DNA of 64,000 nt from Streptomyces sp. NBC_00234. Lineage in GTDB: Bacteria; Actinomycetota; Actinomycetes; Streptomycetales; Streptomycetaceae. Position numbers and translations under genes: made by a program. Shown one piece after another: positions 7,864 to 16,152 of the stretch. The stretch spans positions 4,154,001 through 4,218,000 of the forward strand of contig NZ_CP108101.1 in the NCBI RefSeq assembly GCF_036195325.1. The letters run 5' to 3'. The notes below the pieces were generated by a model, which made no database searches, was not told where the DNA came from, and saw only the letters and a program-made list of their open reading frames with translations. Within the stretch, counting starts at the first letter, position 1; the number at the start of each line of letters is the position of its first letter.

Positions 7864-8988
7864 TTACCGGGATGCCTCGTCGAGCGCGCGTTCCACGTCG
7901 GCGAGCAGGTCCTCGGGGTCCTCGGCCCCGACCGAGAACCGGATGAAGCCCTCAGGAACGGCGTCGCCGCCCCAGCGGGCCCGGCGCTCCGCGGTGGAAC
8001 GCACGCCGCCGAAGCTCGTCGCGTCGTCGACCAGCCGCAGCCCGGAGAGGAAGCGTTCCGCCGTCTCCTGGTCGGCCAGTACGAACGACACCACCGAGCC
8101 GAAGCGCTTCATCTGCCGCACGGCGGCCGGGTACGAAGGGTCGCTCGGCAGCCCGGGGTAGCGCAGGCCGCTCACATCGGTGCGCTTGGCCAGCGTCTCG
8201 GCGAGCGTGAGCGCGGTCGCGCACTGCCGGTCGATCCGCAGCTGGAGCGTGGCCAGCGAACGGTGCGCGAGCCATGCCTCCATCGGCCCCGGAATCGCCC
8301 CGACGACCTTGCGCCAGCGCCGGACACCTGCCGTCAGCTGAGGATCGCGGCAGGTCACGTGGCCGAGCAGGATGTCGCCGTGCCCCGTCATTCCCTTGGT
8401 GTCGCTGGCCACCGAGAAGTCGGCGCCCAGCTCCAGCGGGCGCTGGCCGATGGGTGTGGCCAGTGTGTTGTCGACGGCGACCAGGGCGCCCGCCAGGTGC
8501 GCGGCCTCCACGAGCCTGCGCACGTCACAGACGTCGAGGCCGGGGTTGGACGGCGTCTCGATCCACAGCAGCTTGGCTCCTTCCAGAGCGGCCAGCTGCG
8601 CGTCGCCGGCGGTCGGCGCGGTCCGCACCTCGACGCCGTACGCCTCCAGCTGCTCACGGACCAGCGGCAGCGCCTGGTATCCGTCGTCCGGCAGTACCAC
8701 CGTGTCGCCCGTGCGCGTCTGCGACAGCAGTACGGCGGTGACCGCCGCCATTCCTGAGGCGAACACCGTCGTCTCGACCGGCTCCCCGGGCGCTTCCAGC
8801 TCGCTGATCGCCCGTTCCAGATGCGTCCACGTCGGGTTGGTCTCCCGGCCGTAGGTGTACGGGCCGACCGGTTCGCCGGACAGATGGAAGTGCGCGGCGA
8901 AAACCGGTCCGGGAAGAGTGGGTTCGTACTGCGCGGGTTCGGGCAGCCCGGCCCGTACCGCCCGTGTCCCGTCGCCCATGGTGCTCAT
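7864..8988 (-). CDS. Cystathionine gamma-synthase/lyase family PLP enzyme
   Basis: A 374-residue PLP-dependent trans-sulfuration enzyme (Cys/Met metabolism family, fold type I). The family pattern is visible as PTWTHLERAISELE, ASGMAAV (PLP phosphate-binding region), ETPSNPGLDV, VDNTLATP and the lysine in ASDTKGMTGHGDI that forms the Schiff base. Members make or split cystathionine in methionine/cysteine exchange; gamma-lyase versus gamma-synthase cannot be separated by eye. The ATG at 8988 follows GAGGGAGCAGC. It stands alone with its own terminator. Confidence 0.86.
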   Translation of the reverse strand: MSTMGDGTRAVRAGLPEPAQYEPTLPGPVFAAHFHLSGEPVGPYTYGRETNPTWTHLERAISELEAPGEPVETTVFASGMAAVTAVLLSQTRTGDTVVLPDDGYQALPLVREQLEAYGVEVRTAPTAGDAQLAALEGAKLLWIETPSNPGLDVCDVRRLVEAAHLAGALVAVDNTLATPIGQRPLELGADFSVASDTKGMTGHGDILLGHVTCRDPQLTAGVRRWRKVVGAIPGPMEAWLAHRSLATLQLRIDRQCATALTLAETLAKRTDVSGLRYPGLPSDPSYPAAVRQMKRFGSVVSFVLADQETAERFLSGLRLVDDATSFGGVRSTAERRARWGGDAVPEGFIRFSVGAEDPEDLLADVERALDEASR

Positions 8989-9054
8989 GCTGCTCCCTCG
9001 CTTCTCTCCCCGGTTCGCCACCGGTCCGGTCTGCACTGTTTCAGAAGGCCCGGA

Positions 9055-9432
9055 TCAGTCCTCGTCGGGGAGTACGACGTTCAGTGCCCAGGAGACGACG
9101 GAGATGATCAGGCCACCGACGACGGCGGTCCAGAAGCCGTCGACATGGAAGCTCAGATTGAACAGGTCGGCCAGCCACGAGGTGAGCATCAGCATCAGGG
9201 CGTTGACCACCAGAGTGATCAACCCCAGCGTCAGGATGAACAGCGGGAGCGTCAGCAGCTTCACCACCGGCTTGACGACGAAGTTCACCAGCCCGAAGAG
9301 AAGGGCGACCACTATCAGCGTGAGCACCTTGTTCCAGGTGTCGTCGCCGGTGAGCGTGATGTCGTTGAGCAGCCAGATGGCTACGGCCAGCGCACCTGCG
9401 TTGGCGATCGTCTTGACTACGAAATTCTTCAT
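9055..9432 (-). CDS. Phage-holin-superfamily (Phage_holin_4_2) membrane protein
   Basis: A 125-residue protein with four closely spaced transmembrane segments (about residues 8-25, 35-55, 62-85 and 98-118) and the family-typical sequence FGLVNFVVKPVVKLLTLPL. Despite the family name, these actinobacterial proteins are chromosomal and not linked to lysis genes; their role is unknown. The ATG at 9432 was chosen over one at 9453; neither has a strong ribosome binding site. It is divergent from the cupin gene across about 67 bases, so the two promoters share a small region. Confidence 0.8.
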   Translation of the reverse strand: MKNFVVKTIANAGALAVAIWLLNDITLTGDDTWNKVLTLIVVALLFGLVNFVVKPVVKLLTLPLFILTLGLITLVVNALMLMLTSWLADLFNLSFHVDGFWTAVVGGLIISVVSWALNVVLPDED

Positions 9433-9499
9433 GTGTCTGATCGTGGCAGACATGATCGATGGCCGATACCGGCTGTATGGAACAAGGGGCGGACAGGCG

Positions 9500-9817
9500 A
9501 TGAAGGCATTCAGGCTGGACGAACTGGAGGCGGAGCGGGCCGCCAACGACGGTGCCTATCTCCAGTTCGTGCGGGAACGCAACATGTCCGTCGGCCTGTA
9601 CGCCCTGGACGCCGGCCAGCTCGACCCGCAGCAGCCGCACGCCCAGGACGAGGTCTACTTCGTCGTGAGCGGCCGTGCGGCGATCACGGTCGGCATGGAG
9701 ACGACCCAGGTGGGCAGGGGCAGCGTCGTGTACGTACCGGCCGGAGTGGCCCACAAGTTCCACCACATCACCGAGGACCTGCGGGTGATGGTCGTCTTCT
9801 CTCCGCCGGAGAGCTGA
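9500..9817 (+). CDS. Small cupin-domain protein
   Basis: A 105-residue single-domain cupin. The first cupin motif is degenerate (PHAQDEVYFVVSGRA) and the second is GSVVYVPAGVAHKFHH. The histidines and glutamate that normally bind a divalent metal are largely present (H in PHAQ, E in DEVY, H in AHKF). It might be a small isomerase, dioxygenase or ligand sensor. The ATG at 9500 follows a purine-rich AAGGGG stretch. Confidence 0.82.
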   Translation: MKAFRLDELEAERAANDGAYLQFVRERNMSVGLYALDAGQLDPQQPHAQDEVYFVVSGRAAITVGMETTQVGRGSVVYVPAGVAHKFHHITEDLRVMVVFSPPES

Positions 9818-9947
9818 GCCGGGCAGGCCCTAGGTCGGACACTCCCTAGGGGATCGTTCAGGGGAGTTCAAGGGATCCGGAGCGTCCGCCGGCCACCCCC
9901 GCGCCTCTAGCATCGAAGCAGGAACCCAAGGAGACGAGGTAAGGACG

Positions 9948-10166
9948 ATGGCCGTGCAGGAGATATTCGCGGGGATGCCCTGGTGGGTGAAGTGGGTCGC
10001 GGTGCCCGTCATCGCGATCGTCGTGTTCGGCAGCCTGATCGCCAGCGTGGTGGGCTTCGTCATCGGCCTGCTGTTCAAGGTGCTGGTCTTCGCCGTTCTG
10101 GTCGGTGGTCTGGTCTTCGTCGTACGGAAGTTCCTGTCCTCGTCCTCCTCGGGTCGTGACTGGTAG
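9948..10166 (+). CDS. DUF5326 family small membrane protein
   Basis: A 72-residue, mostly hydrophobic protein with two transmembrane segments (about residues 12-38 and 42-60) and a short serine-rich basic tail. It matches the small actinobacterial DUF5326 family; function unknown. An AAGGAGACGAGG-type ribosome binding region precedes the ATG. Confidence 0.78.
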   Translation: MAVQEIFAGMPWWVKWVAVPVIAIVVFGSLIASVVGFVIGLLFKVLVFAVLVGGLVFVVRKFLSSSSSGRDW

Positions 10167-10185
10167 TGACGGGCGTCCGGGGCGA

Positions 10186-10203
10186 TTAGGCCAGCTGAGC
10201 TAA
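10186..10203. repeat. Imperfect palindrome between DUF5326 gene and ssgR
   Basis: An 18-bp imperfect palindrome with TTAG/CTAA ends around a central CAGCTG (14 of 18 positions symmetrical). It could be an operator in the long ssgR upstream region or part of a weak terminator for the DUF5326 gene. Confidence 0.25.
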
Positions 10204-10341
10204 GTCCCGGACGAAAAGGCATGCCGGGCGTACGGTGCCGATACAGTGGCGTATCGCTGCCGCCACCTGGGAAGTAACCGTCCGTTACCGCCTTGACCAG
10301 TGGTTTGTTATGTCAGTCCGGTCTCCGGACCCCAGGTTTGT

Positions 10342-10382
10342 GGCAGTCCGTGGGGGCGGCCCCCACGGGAGGGCTGACTGCC
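10342..10382 (+). promoter_or_regulatory. Stable stem-loop in the ssgR leader
   Basis: A 9-bp perfect GC stem (CCGTGGGGG / CCCCCACGG, loop CGG at 10357-10359) extended by a second helix (GGCAGT 10342-10347 with ACTGCC 10377-10382) across an asymmetric bulge. It ends 24 bases before the ssgR start codon, so if transcribed it would lie just upstream of the ribosome binding site. It could act as an attenuator or an mRNA-stabilising element. Confidence 0.45.
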
Positions 10383-10406
10383 CGTCACCATGCCTGGGGG
10401 TGACCT

Positions 10407-11180
10407 GTGACCACAGCAACGAATACCGCCGCTGTGCCGACCCTGATCGGCTCGGTTCAGCGGGCATTGAGACTGCTGGAGGCTGTGGGCACCCATCGCG
10501 ACGGGGCGCCCGCCAAGCAACTCGCACGGGAAGCTGGGCTTCAGCTTCCGACCGCGTACCACCTGCTCCGCACCCTGACCCATGAGGGATATCTGCGCCG
10601 GGAGAACGGCGTCTTCCTCTTCGGGGAGGCCGCCGAGCGGCTGATGGACGGTGGTGCGGTGCAGAACCGACGCACCGTCATGGCCGATTCGCTGGAGCGA
10701 TGGCGCGGCACCATCGGTGTGCCGGTGTACTGCGCCGTCTACCGCGAGGGTGAGATCGAACTCGTCGCGGTCGCGGACACTCCGTCCAATCCCGCCGTCG
10801 ACGAATGGGCCTCGTTCGCCGAGACCGGCCATGCCCACGCGATCGGCCAGTGCCTGCTGAGGCAGCTCGACGAGGCTGCCCGCGGGGATCATCTCGACCG
10901 CCATCCGGTGCGGCCCCTGACTCGTCACTCTGTGCGAGATCGACAGGCGCTTCTTGATCGATTGCGATCGACCGAACGCATAGAGCCTGTCATCGAACGA
11001 CAGGAATATGCCCTGGGAACGATCTGCGCGGCCATCCCGATCACTGTGGGTACCACCATCGCCACGATGGCCATTTCGATGCCCCTTGATCAGCAGGATC
11101 GGTTGCTCCCCGCAGTCGAGCAGCTACGGAATGAGGTTGCAGACCTCTTGCGCTCGCTCGTGTTCTCTATCAGTATCTGA
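10407..11180 (+). CDS. ssgR: SsgR, IclR-type activator of ssgA
   Basis: A 257-residue IclR-family regulator: an N-terminal winged helix (about residues 12-70, AKQLAREAGLQLPTAYHLL) and a C-terminal GAF-like ligand domain. Its position directly upstream of ssgA, on the same strand, identifies it as SsgR, known in S. coelicolor to activate ssgA during sporulation. The GTG at 10407 follows GGGGGTGACCT. A stable stem-loop precedes the ribosome binding site. No TTA codon is present, so the gene is not a direct bldA target. Confidence 0.9.
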   Translation: MTTATNTAAVPTLIGSVQRALRLLEAVGTHRDGAPAKQLAREAGLQLPTAYHLLRTLTHEGYLRRENGVFLFGEAAERLMDGGAVQNRRTVMADSLERWRGTIGVPVYCAVYREGEIELVAVADTPSNPAVDEWASFAETGHAHAIGQCLLRQLDEAARGDHLDRHPVRPLTRHSVRDRQALLDRLRSTERIEPVIERQEYALGTICAAIPITVGTTIATMAISMPLDQQDRLLPAVEQLRNEVADLLRSLVFSISI

Positions 11181-11281
11181 AAAATCACTCCTTGTGATCT
11201 GCTATCGCGTGCACCACGATGGCGTCAATAGGGCCACGGGGGATCATTCCTGGCCAGTTTCATCTACCGCGGGGTTGAACG

Positions 11282-11719
11282 ATGCGCGAGTCGGTTCAAG
11301 CAGAGGTCATGATGAGCTTCCTCGTTTCCGAGGAGCTCTCGTTCCGTATTCCGGTGGAGCTCCGGTACGAGGTTTCTGATCCGTACGCGATCCGGATGAC
11401 CTTCCACCTGCCGGGCGATGCCCCTGTCACCTGGGCTTTTGGCCGTGAGCTGCTGCTCGACGGTCTCAACAGCCCCAGTGGTGACGGGGATGTGCACATC
11501 GGTCCGACCGAGCCCGAAGGGCTTTCCGATGTACACATCCGGCTCCAGGTCGGGGCGGACCGGGCCCTCTTCCGAGCCGGCACGGCGCCTCTCGTGGCCT
11601 TTCTCGACCGGACGGACAAACTGGTGCCGCTCGGTCAGGAGCACACGCTGAGTGACTTCGAGGGCAACCTGGAAGAGGCGCTGGGCCGGATCCTCGCCGA
11701 GGAGCAGAACGCCGGCTGA
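11282..11719 (+). CDS. ssgA: SsgA, sporulation and cell-division regulator
   Basis: A 145-residue SsgA-like protein, a family unique to morphologically complex actinobacteria. SsgA promotes septum formation and branching in hyphae and marks where the cell wall is remodelled; it acts with SsgB, which recruits FtsZ. The sequence closely fits the S. coelicolor protein as I remember it (MRESVQAEVMMSFLVSEEL start, GDAPVTWAFGRELL, ALFRAGTAPLVAFLDRTDKL). The ATG at 11282 follows GCGGGGTTGAACG. ssgR lies 101 bases upstream on the same strand, the expected activator-target arrangement. Confidence 0.96.
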   Translation: MRESVQAEVMMSFLVSEELSFRIPVELRYEVSDPYAIRMTFHLPGDAPVTWAFGRELLLDGLNSPSGDGDVHIGPTEPEGLSDVHIRLQVGADRALFRAGTAPLVAFLDRTDKLVPLGQEHTLSDFEGNLEEALGRILAEEQNAG

Positions 11720-11731
11720 GGGGGCTCGTCG

Positions 11732-13063
11732 TTACAGCTTGCGACGACGGCCTCTCCCGGTCCGTGCGGGTGCAGGAGCTCCGGCTTCCGCGCCGACCCC
11801 TGTGCGGTCCGCGGAGACCACCAGCGCCGCGAGCGCTGTCGTCACCGGCACCGAGGCGACCAGTCCGATAGAACCGATCAGCGTCCGGACGATCTCCACC
11901 GCCACCAGTTCGCTGTTGGCCACCGTCCCCACGCTGCTCTGGGCGATGGAGAAGAGCAGGAGCAGGGGCAGCGCGGCTCCCGCGTAGGCGAGCACCAGCG
12001 TGTTGACGACCGAGGCGATGTGGTCGCGGCCGATTCTGATCCCCGCCTTGTAGAGCTTCCGCGCTCCCATCGACGGGTCCGCCTGGTGCAGTTCCCAGAC
12101 CGCCGACGTCTGGGTGACCGTCACGTCGTCGAGCACACCGAGCGAGCCGATGATGACGCCGGCCAGCAGCAGACCGCTCATGTCGATCTCCGGGAACAGA
12201 CCGTGGATGAGACCGGTGTTGTCGTCGGTGTTCCCTGACAGGCTCGCCCAGCCGATGAACAGCGAGCCGAGCAGCCCGATCAGCAGCAGTGAGATGAGTG
12301 TGCCGATGACGGCCACGGAGGTGCGGGCCGTCAGCCCGTGGCACAGATAGAGGGCGGCCAGCATGATGGCGCTCGCCCCGATCACCGCGACGACCAGCGG
12401 ATTCGATCCCTGAAGAATCGCTGGCAGGATGAACAGGGTCAGCACGGCGAACGAGACGGCGAGCGCGATGAGCGCCATCAGTCCGCGCAGCCTGCCCACC
12501 ACGACCACGGCCAGTGCGAAGATTCCGGCCAGCACCGCCAGGGGCAGCTTCCGGTTCACATCGGTCACCGAGTACTGGAGATCGCGGGGTGCGTCGGGCG
12601 CGTACGCCACGACCACGCCCTGACCCTCCTTCAGTTGCCTCGGGGCGTCCGGCTGGACGATCTCGACGAACTCGCGGCCCTTGTCCGCGCCGCTGGTCAC
12701 CTCGATCGTGGCCTTCTTGCAGTCCCCCGTCTGCGCATTGACCGCCTCGCGTCCCGAGGCTGTCGAGGTGTCACCGGTCGCCGGAACCTGTGCGGCGTTC
12801 ACATCCGCGCAGTCCACCGTGTCGACCTGGACCACCTTGCCGGACTCGGTCTGCCGGTCGAAGCCGACGCCCGTGCGCTCGTGGGCGGGGGCGCCGCCCG
12901 GCCAGAACGCCACGAGGCCGACGACGACCGCCGTGGCGAACGGAATCAGCACGGCCGCGATGACCTTGCGCAGATGCTTGGAGACAGGGGCGGCGGGGCC
13001 ATGGCTGTGCGAGTGGCCGTGCGCGGTGCCCTGCGGTTCGGGATCGCTTGAGGAGGAGGTCAC
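11732..13063 (-). CDS. YibE/F family multi-pass membrane protein
   Basis: A 443-residue membrane protein of the YibE/F family. The N-terminus is a low-complexity His/Gly/Ser stretch followed by one transmembrane helix (about residues 35-55), then an extracytoplasmic beta-rich section (55-165) containing three cysteines, then seven or eight transmembrane helices. The conserved glycine-proline-rich segments (GVLDDVTVTQTSAVWEL) are family hallmarks. The transported substrate, if any, is unknown. It converges on ssgA with 12 bases between stops and is divergent from thiC. Confidence 0.87.
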   Translation of the reverse strand: MTSSSSDPEPQGTAHGHSHSHGPAAPVSKHLRKVIAAVLIPFATAVVVGLVAFWPGGAPAHERTGVGFDRQTESGKVVQVDTVDCADVNAAQVPATGDTSTASGREAVNAQTGDCKKATIEVTSGADKGREFVEIVQPDAPRQLKEGQGVVVAYAPDAPRDLQYSVTDVNRKLPLAVLAGIFALAVVVVGRLRGLMALIALAVSFAVLTLFILPAILQGSNPLVVAVIGASAIMLAALYLCHGLTARTSVAVIGTLISLLLIGLLGSLFIGWASLSGNTDDNTGLIHGLFPEIDMSGLLLAGVIIGSLGVLDDVTVTQTSAVWELHQADPSMGARKLYKAGIRIGRDHIASVVNTLVLAYAGAALPLLLLFSIAQSSVGTVANSELVAVEIVRTLIGSIGLVASVPVTTALAALVVSADRTGVGAEAGAPAPARTGRGRRRKL

Positions 13064-13143
13064 CGGGCGATCATCGCAAGAACGGGAGGGGCCCTCTATT
13101 CAGCACGCCATGAAGGACGCTAGCGTGGTGGCACCTTTGCACA

Positions 13144-13253
13144 CGCGGGAGCTCGGAGCACCGGGCTGAGAGGGCGCTGACCTCCGTACACCGGTACGGA
13201 ACAGGCTGCGCCGACCGCCGAACCTGTTACCGGGTAATGCCGGCGTAGGGAGT
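13144..13253 (+). promoter_or_regulatory. TPP riboswitch (THI element) controlling thiC
   Basis: The conserved blocks of the thiamine pyrophosphate aptamer occur in order: CTGAGAGGG at ~13166, GACC in the variable arm, GAACCTG at ~13220, then CCGGGTAATGCCGGCG and TAGGGAGT. The 3' edge of the aptamer (TAGGGAGTAGG) doubles as the Shine-Dalgarno sequence for the ATG at 13261. Ligand binding should therefore hide the ribosome binding site. No separate terminator hairpin lies between aptamer and start codon, which favours translational control. Confidence 0.92.
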
Positions 13254-13260
13254 AGGTCTC

Positions 13261-15063
13261 ATGACCACAGCGGACGCACGCACGCCTGCCTCGACGCAGA
13301 ATGCGCAGAATGCGCAGGACGCACCGAACGACGAGGCCGGGAAGTCCATCGGCTGGCACAAGGGATACGTCCAGGGCTCACGCCCGGACCTCCGGGTGCC
13401 GGTCCGTCAGGTGCACCTCACCAACGGCAAGGACGTGACGCTGTACGACACGTCCGGGCCGTACACCGATCCCACCATCGACACCGATGTCCGGCGCGGG
13501 CTCACGCCGCTCCGGGAGAACTGGATCATCGCCCGCGGCGACACCGAGGAGTACGCCGGCCGTCCCGGGCGCCCCGAGGACGACGGCCTCAAGCACACCT
13601 CTCCCCGCGGCGGTCTGCGCAACCTCGACGCGGTGTTCCCGGGCCGGCCCCGGCAGCCGCGCCGCAGCCGTGACGGACGGCCGGTCACCCAGCTCGCGTA
13701 CGCCCGACGCGGCGACATCACCCCGGAGATGGAGTACGTCGCGATCCGGGAGAACGTCGAGCCCGAGGTCGTGCGCGAGGAGATCGCCGCGGGCCGGGCC
13801 GTCATGCCGGTCAACGTCAACCACCCGGAGATCGAGCCGATGATCATCGGCAAGCGATTCCTCGTGAAGGTCAACGCGAACATCGGCAACTCCGCGGTCA
13901 CCTCCTCCATCGAGGAGGAGGTGGACAAGATGACCTGGGCGACCAAGTGGGGCGCCGACACGGTCATGGACCTCTCCACCGGCCGCAACATCCACACCAC
14001 CCGCGAATGGGTCCTGCGCAACTCCCCCGTTCCCATCGGCACGGTGCCGCTCTACCAGGCCCTCGAAAAGGTCGACGGCAGGGCCGAGGAACTGACCTGG
14101 GAGATCTACAAGGACACCGTCATCGAGCAGGCCGAGCAGGGCGTCGACTACATGACGGTGCACGCCGGCGTGCGCCTGCCGTACGTGCCGATGACCGCGC
14201 GCCGCAAGACCGGCATCGTCTCGCGCGGCGGCTCGATCATGGCGGCCTGGTGCCTCGCGCACCACAAGGAGTCGTTCCTCTACGAGAACTTCGAGGAGCT
14301 CTGCGAGATCCTCGCGACGTACGACGTGACGTACTCGCTGGGCGACGGGCTGCGCCCCGGTTCGATCGCCGACGCCAACGACGAGGCGCAGTTCGCCGAA
14401 CTGCGCACGCTCGGCGAGCTGAACACCGTCGCCAAGCGCTTCGGTGTCCAGACGATGATCGAGGGTCCGGGCCATGTCCCGATGCACAAGATCAAGGAGA
14501 ACATCGACCTCCAGCAGGAGATCTGCGAGGAGGCGCCGTTCTACACGCTCGGCCCGCTGACCACGGATGTCGCTCCCGCGTACGACCACATCACCTCCGG
14601 GATCGGCGCCGCGATGATCGCCTGGTGGGGCACCGCGATGCTCTGCTACGTCACGCCCAAGGAGCACCTGGGGCTGCCCAACCGGGACGACGTGAAGACC
14701 GGCGTGATCACCTACAAGATCGCGGCCCACGCGGCGGACCTCGCCAAGGGGCATCCGGGAGCGCAGGACTGGGACGACGCGCTGTCGGACGCCCGGTTCG
14801 AGTTCCGCTGGGAGGACCAGTTCAACCTGGCGCTCGACCCGGTCACGGCACGGGAGTTCCACGACGAGACGCTGCCGGCCGAGCCGGCGAAGACGGCCCA
14901 CTTCTGCTCGATGTGCGGTCCGAAGTTCTGTTCCATGAAGATCTCGCAGGACATCCGGCGTGAGCACGGGGGCTCGCAGACGGAGATCGAGGCGGGTATG
15001 GCCGAGAAGTCGAAGGAGTTCGCGGCGGCCGGAAACCGGGTCTATCTGCCGCTCGCGGACTGA
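13261..15063 (+). CDS. thiC: Phosphomethylpyrimidine synthase ThiC
   Basis: A 600-residue radical-SAM enzyme that rearranges 5-aminoimidazole ribotide into hydroxymethylpyrimidine phosphate for thiamine biosynthesis. Typical ThiC segments are present throughout (NVNHPEIEPMIIG, NANIGNSAVTSSIEEEV, DTVMDLSTGRNIH, EGPGHVPMHKI). The C-terminal CSMCGPKFC motif supplies the three cysteines for the [4Fe-4S] cluster. The length matches the family. Control by thiamine pyrophosphate is expected from the riboswitch immediately upstream. Two strong hairpins follow the stop codon. Confidence 0.98.
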   Translation: MTTADARTPASTQNAQNAQDAPNDEAGKSIGWHKGYVQGSRPDLRVPVRQVHLTNGKDVTLYDTSGPYTDPTIDTDVRRGLTPLRENWIIARGDTEEYAGRPGRPEDDGLKHTSPRGGLRNLDAVFPGRPRQPRRSRDGRPVTQLAYARRGDITPEMEYVAIRENVEPEVVREEIAAGRAVMPVNVNHPEIEPMIIGKRFLVKVNANIGNSAVTSSIEEEVDKMTWATKWGADTVMDLSTGRNIHTTREWVLRNSPVPIGTVPLYQALEKVDGRAEELTWEIYKDTVIEQAEQGVDYMTVHAGVRLPYVPMTARRKTGIVSRGGSIMAAWCLAHHKESFLYENFEELCEILATYDVTYSLGDGLRPGSIADANDEAQFAELRTLGELNTVAKRFGVQTMIEGPGHVPMHKIKENIDLQQEICEEAPFYTLGPLTTDVAPAYDHITSGIGAAMIAWWGTAMLCYVTPKEHLGLPNRDDVKTGVITYKIAAHAADLAKGHPGAQDWDDALSDARFEFRWEDQFNLALDPVTAREFHDETLPAEPAKTAHFCSMCGPKFCSMKISQDIRREHGGSQTEIEAGMAEKSKEFAAAGNRVYLPLAD

Positions 15064-15083
15064 CGCCGCCGACGCCACCGCAC

Positions 15084-15115
15084 GGGCCGGGTGCAGCCAT
15101 GGGCTGCCCCGGCCC
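15084..15115. terminator. First of two tandem hairpins after thiC
   Basis: GGGCCGGG-T-GCAGCC / GGCTGC-CCCGGCCC with a 3-base loop and one bulged T, 20 bases past the thiC stop codon. It is probably the main thiC terminator. Confidence 0.8.
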
Positions 15116-15116
15116 T

Positions 15117-15142
15117 CGGGCGTTCCGCACCCGGAACGCCCG
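15117..15142. terminator. Second hairpin, shared between converging thiC and DUF-type gene
   Basis: CGGGCGTTCCG / CGGAACGCCCG with a 4-base loop; it lies 4 bases from the stop codon of the minus-strand gene at 15146, so it can serve both converging transcripts. Confidence 0.78.
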
Positions 15143-15145
15143 GGG

Positions 15146-15964
15146 TCACTCCGGCTGGTGCTCGGGGCCGCCGAAGTCCGGACTGGTGAAGTCGGGGCTG
15201 GTGAAGGTCGGACGCGGGCCCGCGGACGGTCCGTCGGACGGGCCGGAGAAGTCCGGTCTGCTGTAGCCGATCTTCGGGATGCGGTTCGGGGAGCGGTGCG
15301 GGGTCCGGGAGGCCGGGCCCGCGGTCGGGTCGGCGAGGGCGTCCCGCAGGAACGGCAGGATTCCGCGCTCCAGCAGCGCGTGGCGCCACGCCTCCCGGGC
15401 GCGTGCCACGTCCTCGGGCAGCTCCTCCTCGGGATCCTCGGCCGGCAGCGAGGTGGCGCCGTTGCGCAGGGCCGTGACGAGGAGTCCGACGGCGGCGGCC
15501 AGGGTGGCTGCCGCGGCGACCGCGCCGAAGAACCAGCCGGCGGTGACCATCGTGTCGGCGAACGCCAGGTCCGGGCCGAGGGCCTGGAGCAGATAGCCGA
15601 CGAGCAGGAAGATCACGGCGGCGGTGCCGGCGAGGACCGGGGCCAGGGCGGTGATGACGGCTCCTATGCCGGCGCCCGCCCCGCTGGTCTCGTCCGGCGC
15701 GGATCCGATGGCGTGGGCGAGGGCCGGATCACCGGCGGGACCGCGCAGTTCACCGCGGACCTTCACGTAGTGCTCGTACTCGGTGGCCGCGGCGGCCGTG
15801 ATCAGAGCCGTGGCGTTGAGCGCCATCGTGCGCAGCTGTTCCGGATTGAGCCGGTCGCCGACCCCGTCCAGGGCCGGGTGTTCGTCGGCGTGACGCAGCG
15901 CGTCATCGAGGATCCGCTCGTACTCCGGGCGGTCCTCGGCCAGCAGGTGCGGAGCGCTTTTCAT
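15146..15964 (-). CDS. Uncharacterised two-helix transmembrane protein
   Basis: A 272-residue protein that I do not recognise. The first ~95 residues are soluble and helical (LLAEDRPEYERILDDALRHAD), two long hydrophobic helices follow (about residues 98-125 and 135-160), then an acidic section and a disordered tail. The tail has short repeats of TSPDF/GP type, encoded by an imperfect 15-base DNA repeat at about 15178-15222. The ATG at 15964 was preferred to the ATG at 15970 because the GGGGG ribosome-binding stretch is six bases upstream of it. Confidence 0.75.
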   Translation of the reverse strand: MKSAPHLLAEDRPEYERILDDALRHADEHPALDGVGDRLNPEQLRTMALNATALITAAAATEYEHYVKVRGELRGPAGDPALAHAIGSAPDETSGAGAGIGAVITALAPVLAGTAAVIFLLVGYLLQALGPDLAFADTMVTAGWFFGAVAAAATLAAAVGLLVTALRNGATSLPAEDPEEELPEDVARAREAWRHALLERGILPFLRDALADPTAGPASRTPHRSPNRIPKIGYSRPDFSGPSDGPSAGPRPTFTSPDFTSPDFGGPEHQPE

Positions 15965-16152
15965 GTGCATCCCCCGATGCTCCGTAGGGCCTGACTGACC
16001 GCGTGAACCGGGCAATTGGGCGGAAACGGAGGAGAGCCTGCGACTGATACGCCGATGGTAGAGCGCCCACGGCACGGGGTGACAGGGGGTTTCCGTAAAT
16101 AGGCCCGGTGGTCGGCGTGGTCAGGTCGTGGATGCGTCTTCCCCGGACTGCT

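Noticed and set aside
9055..9432. Prophage lysis gene (holin)
   Set aside because: The protein belongs to a holin-named family, but no endolysin, capsid or integrase is near it; the family is widespread on actinobacterial chromosomes.
13378..15078. A 566-residue open frame opposite thiC
   Set aside because: It mirrors the thiC codons, has an Arg/Val/Leu/Asp-rich composition typical of antisense frames in high-GC genes, and shows no motif.
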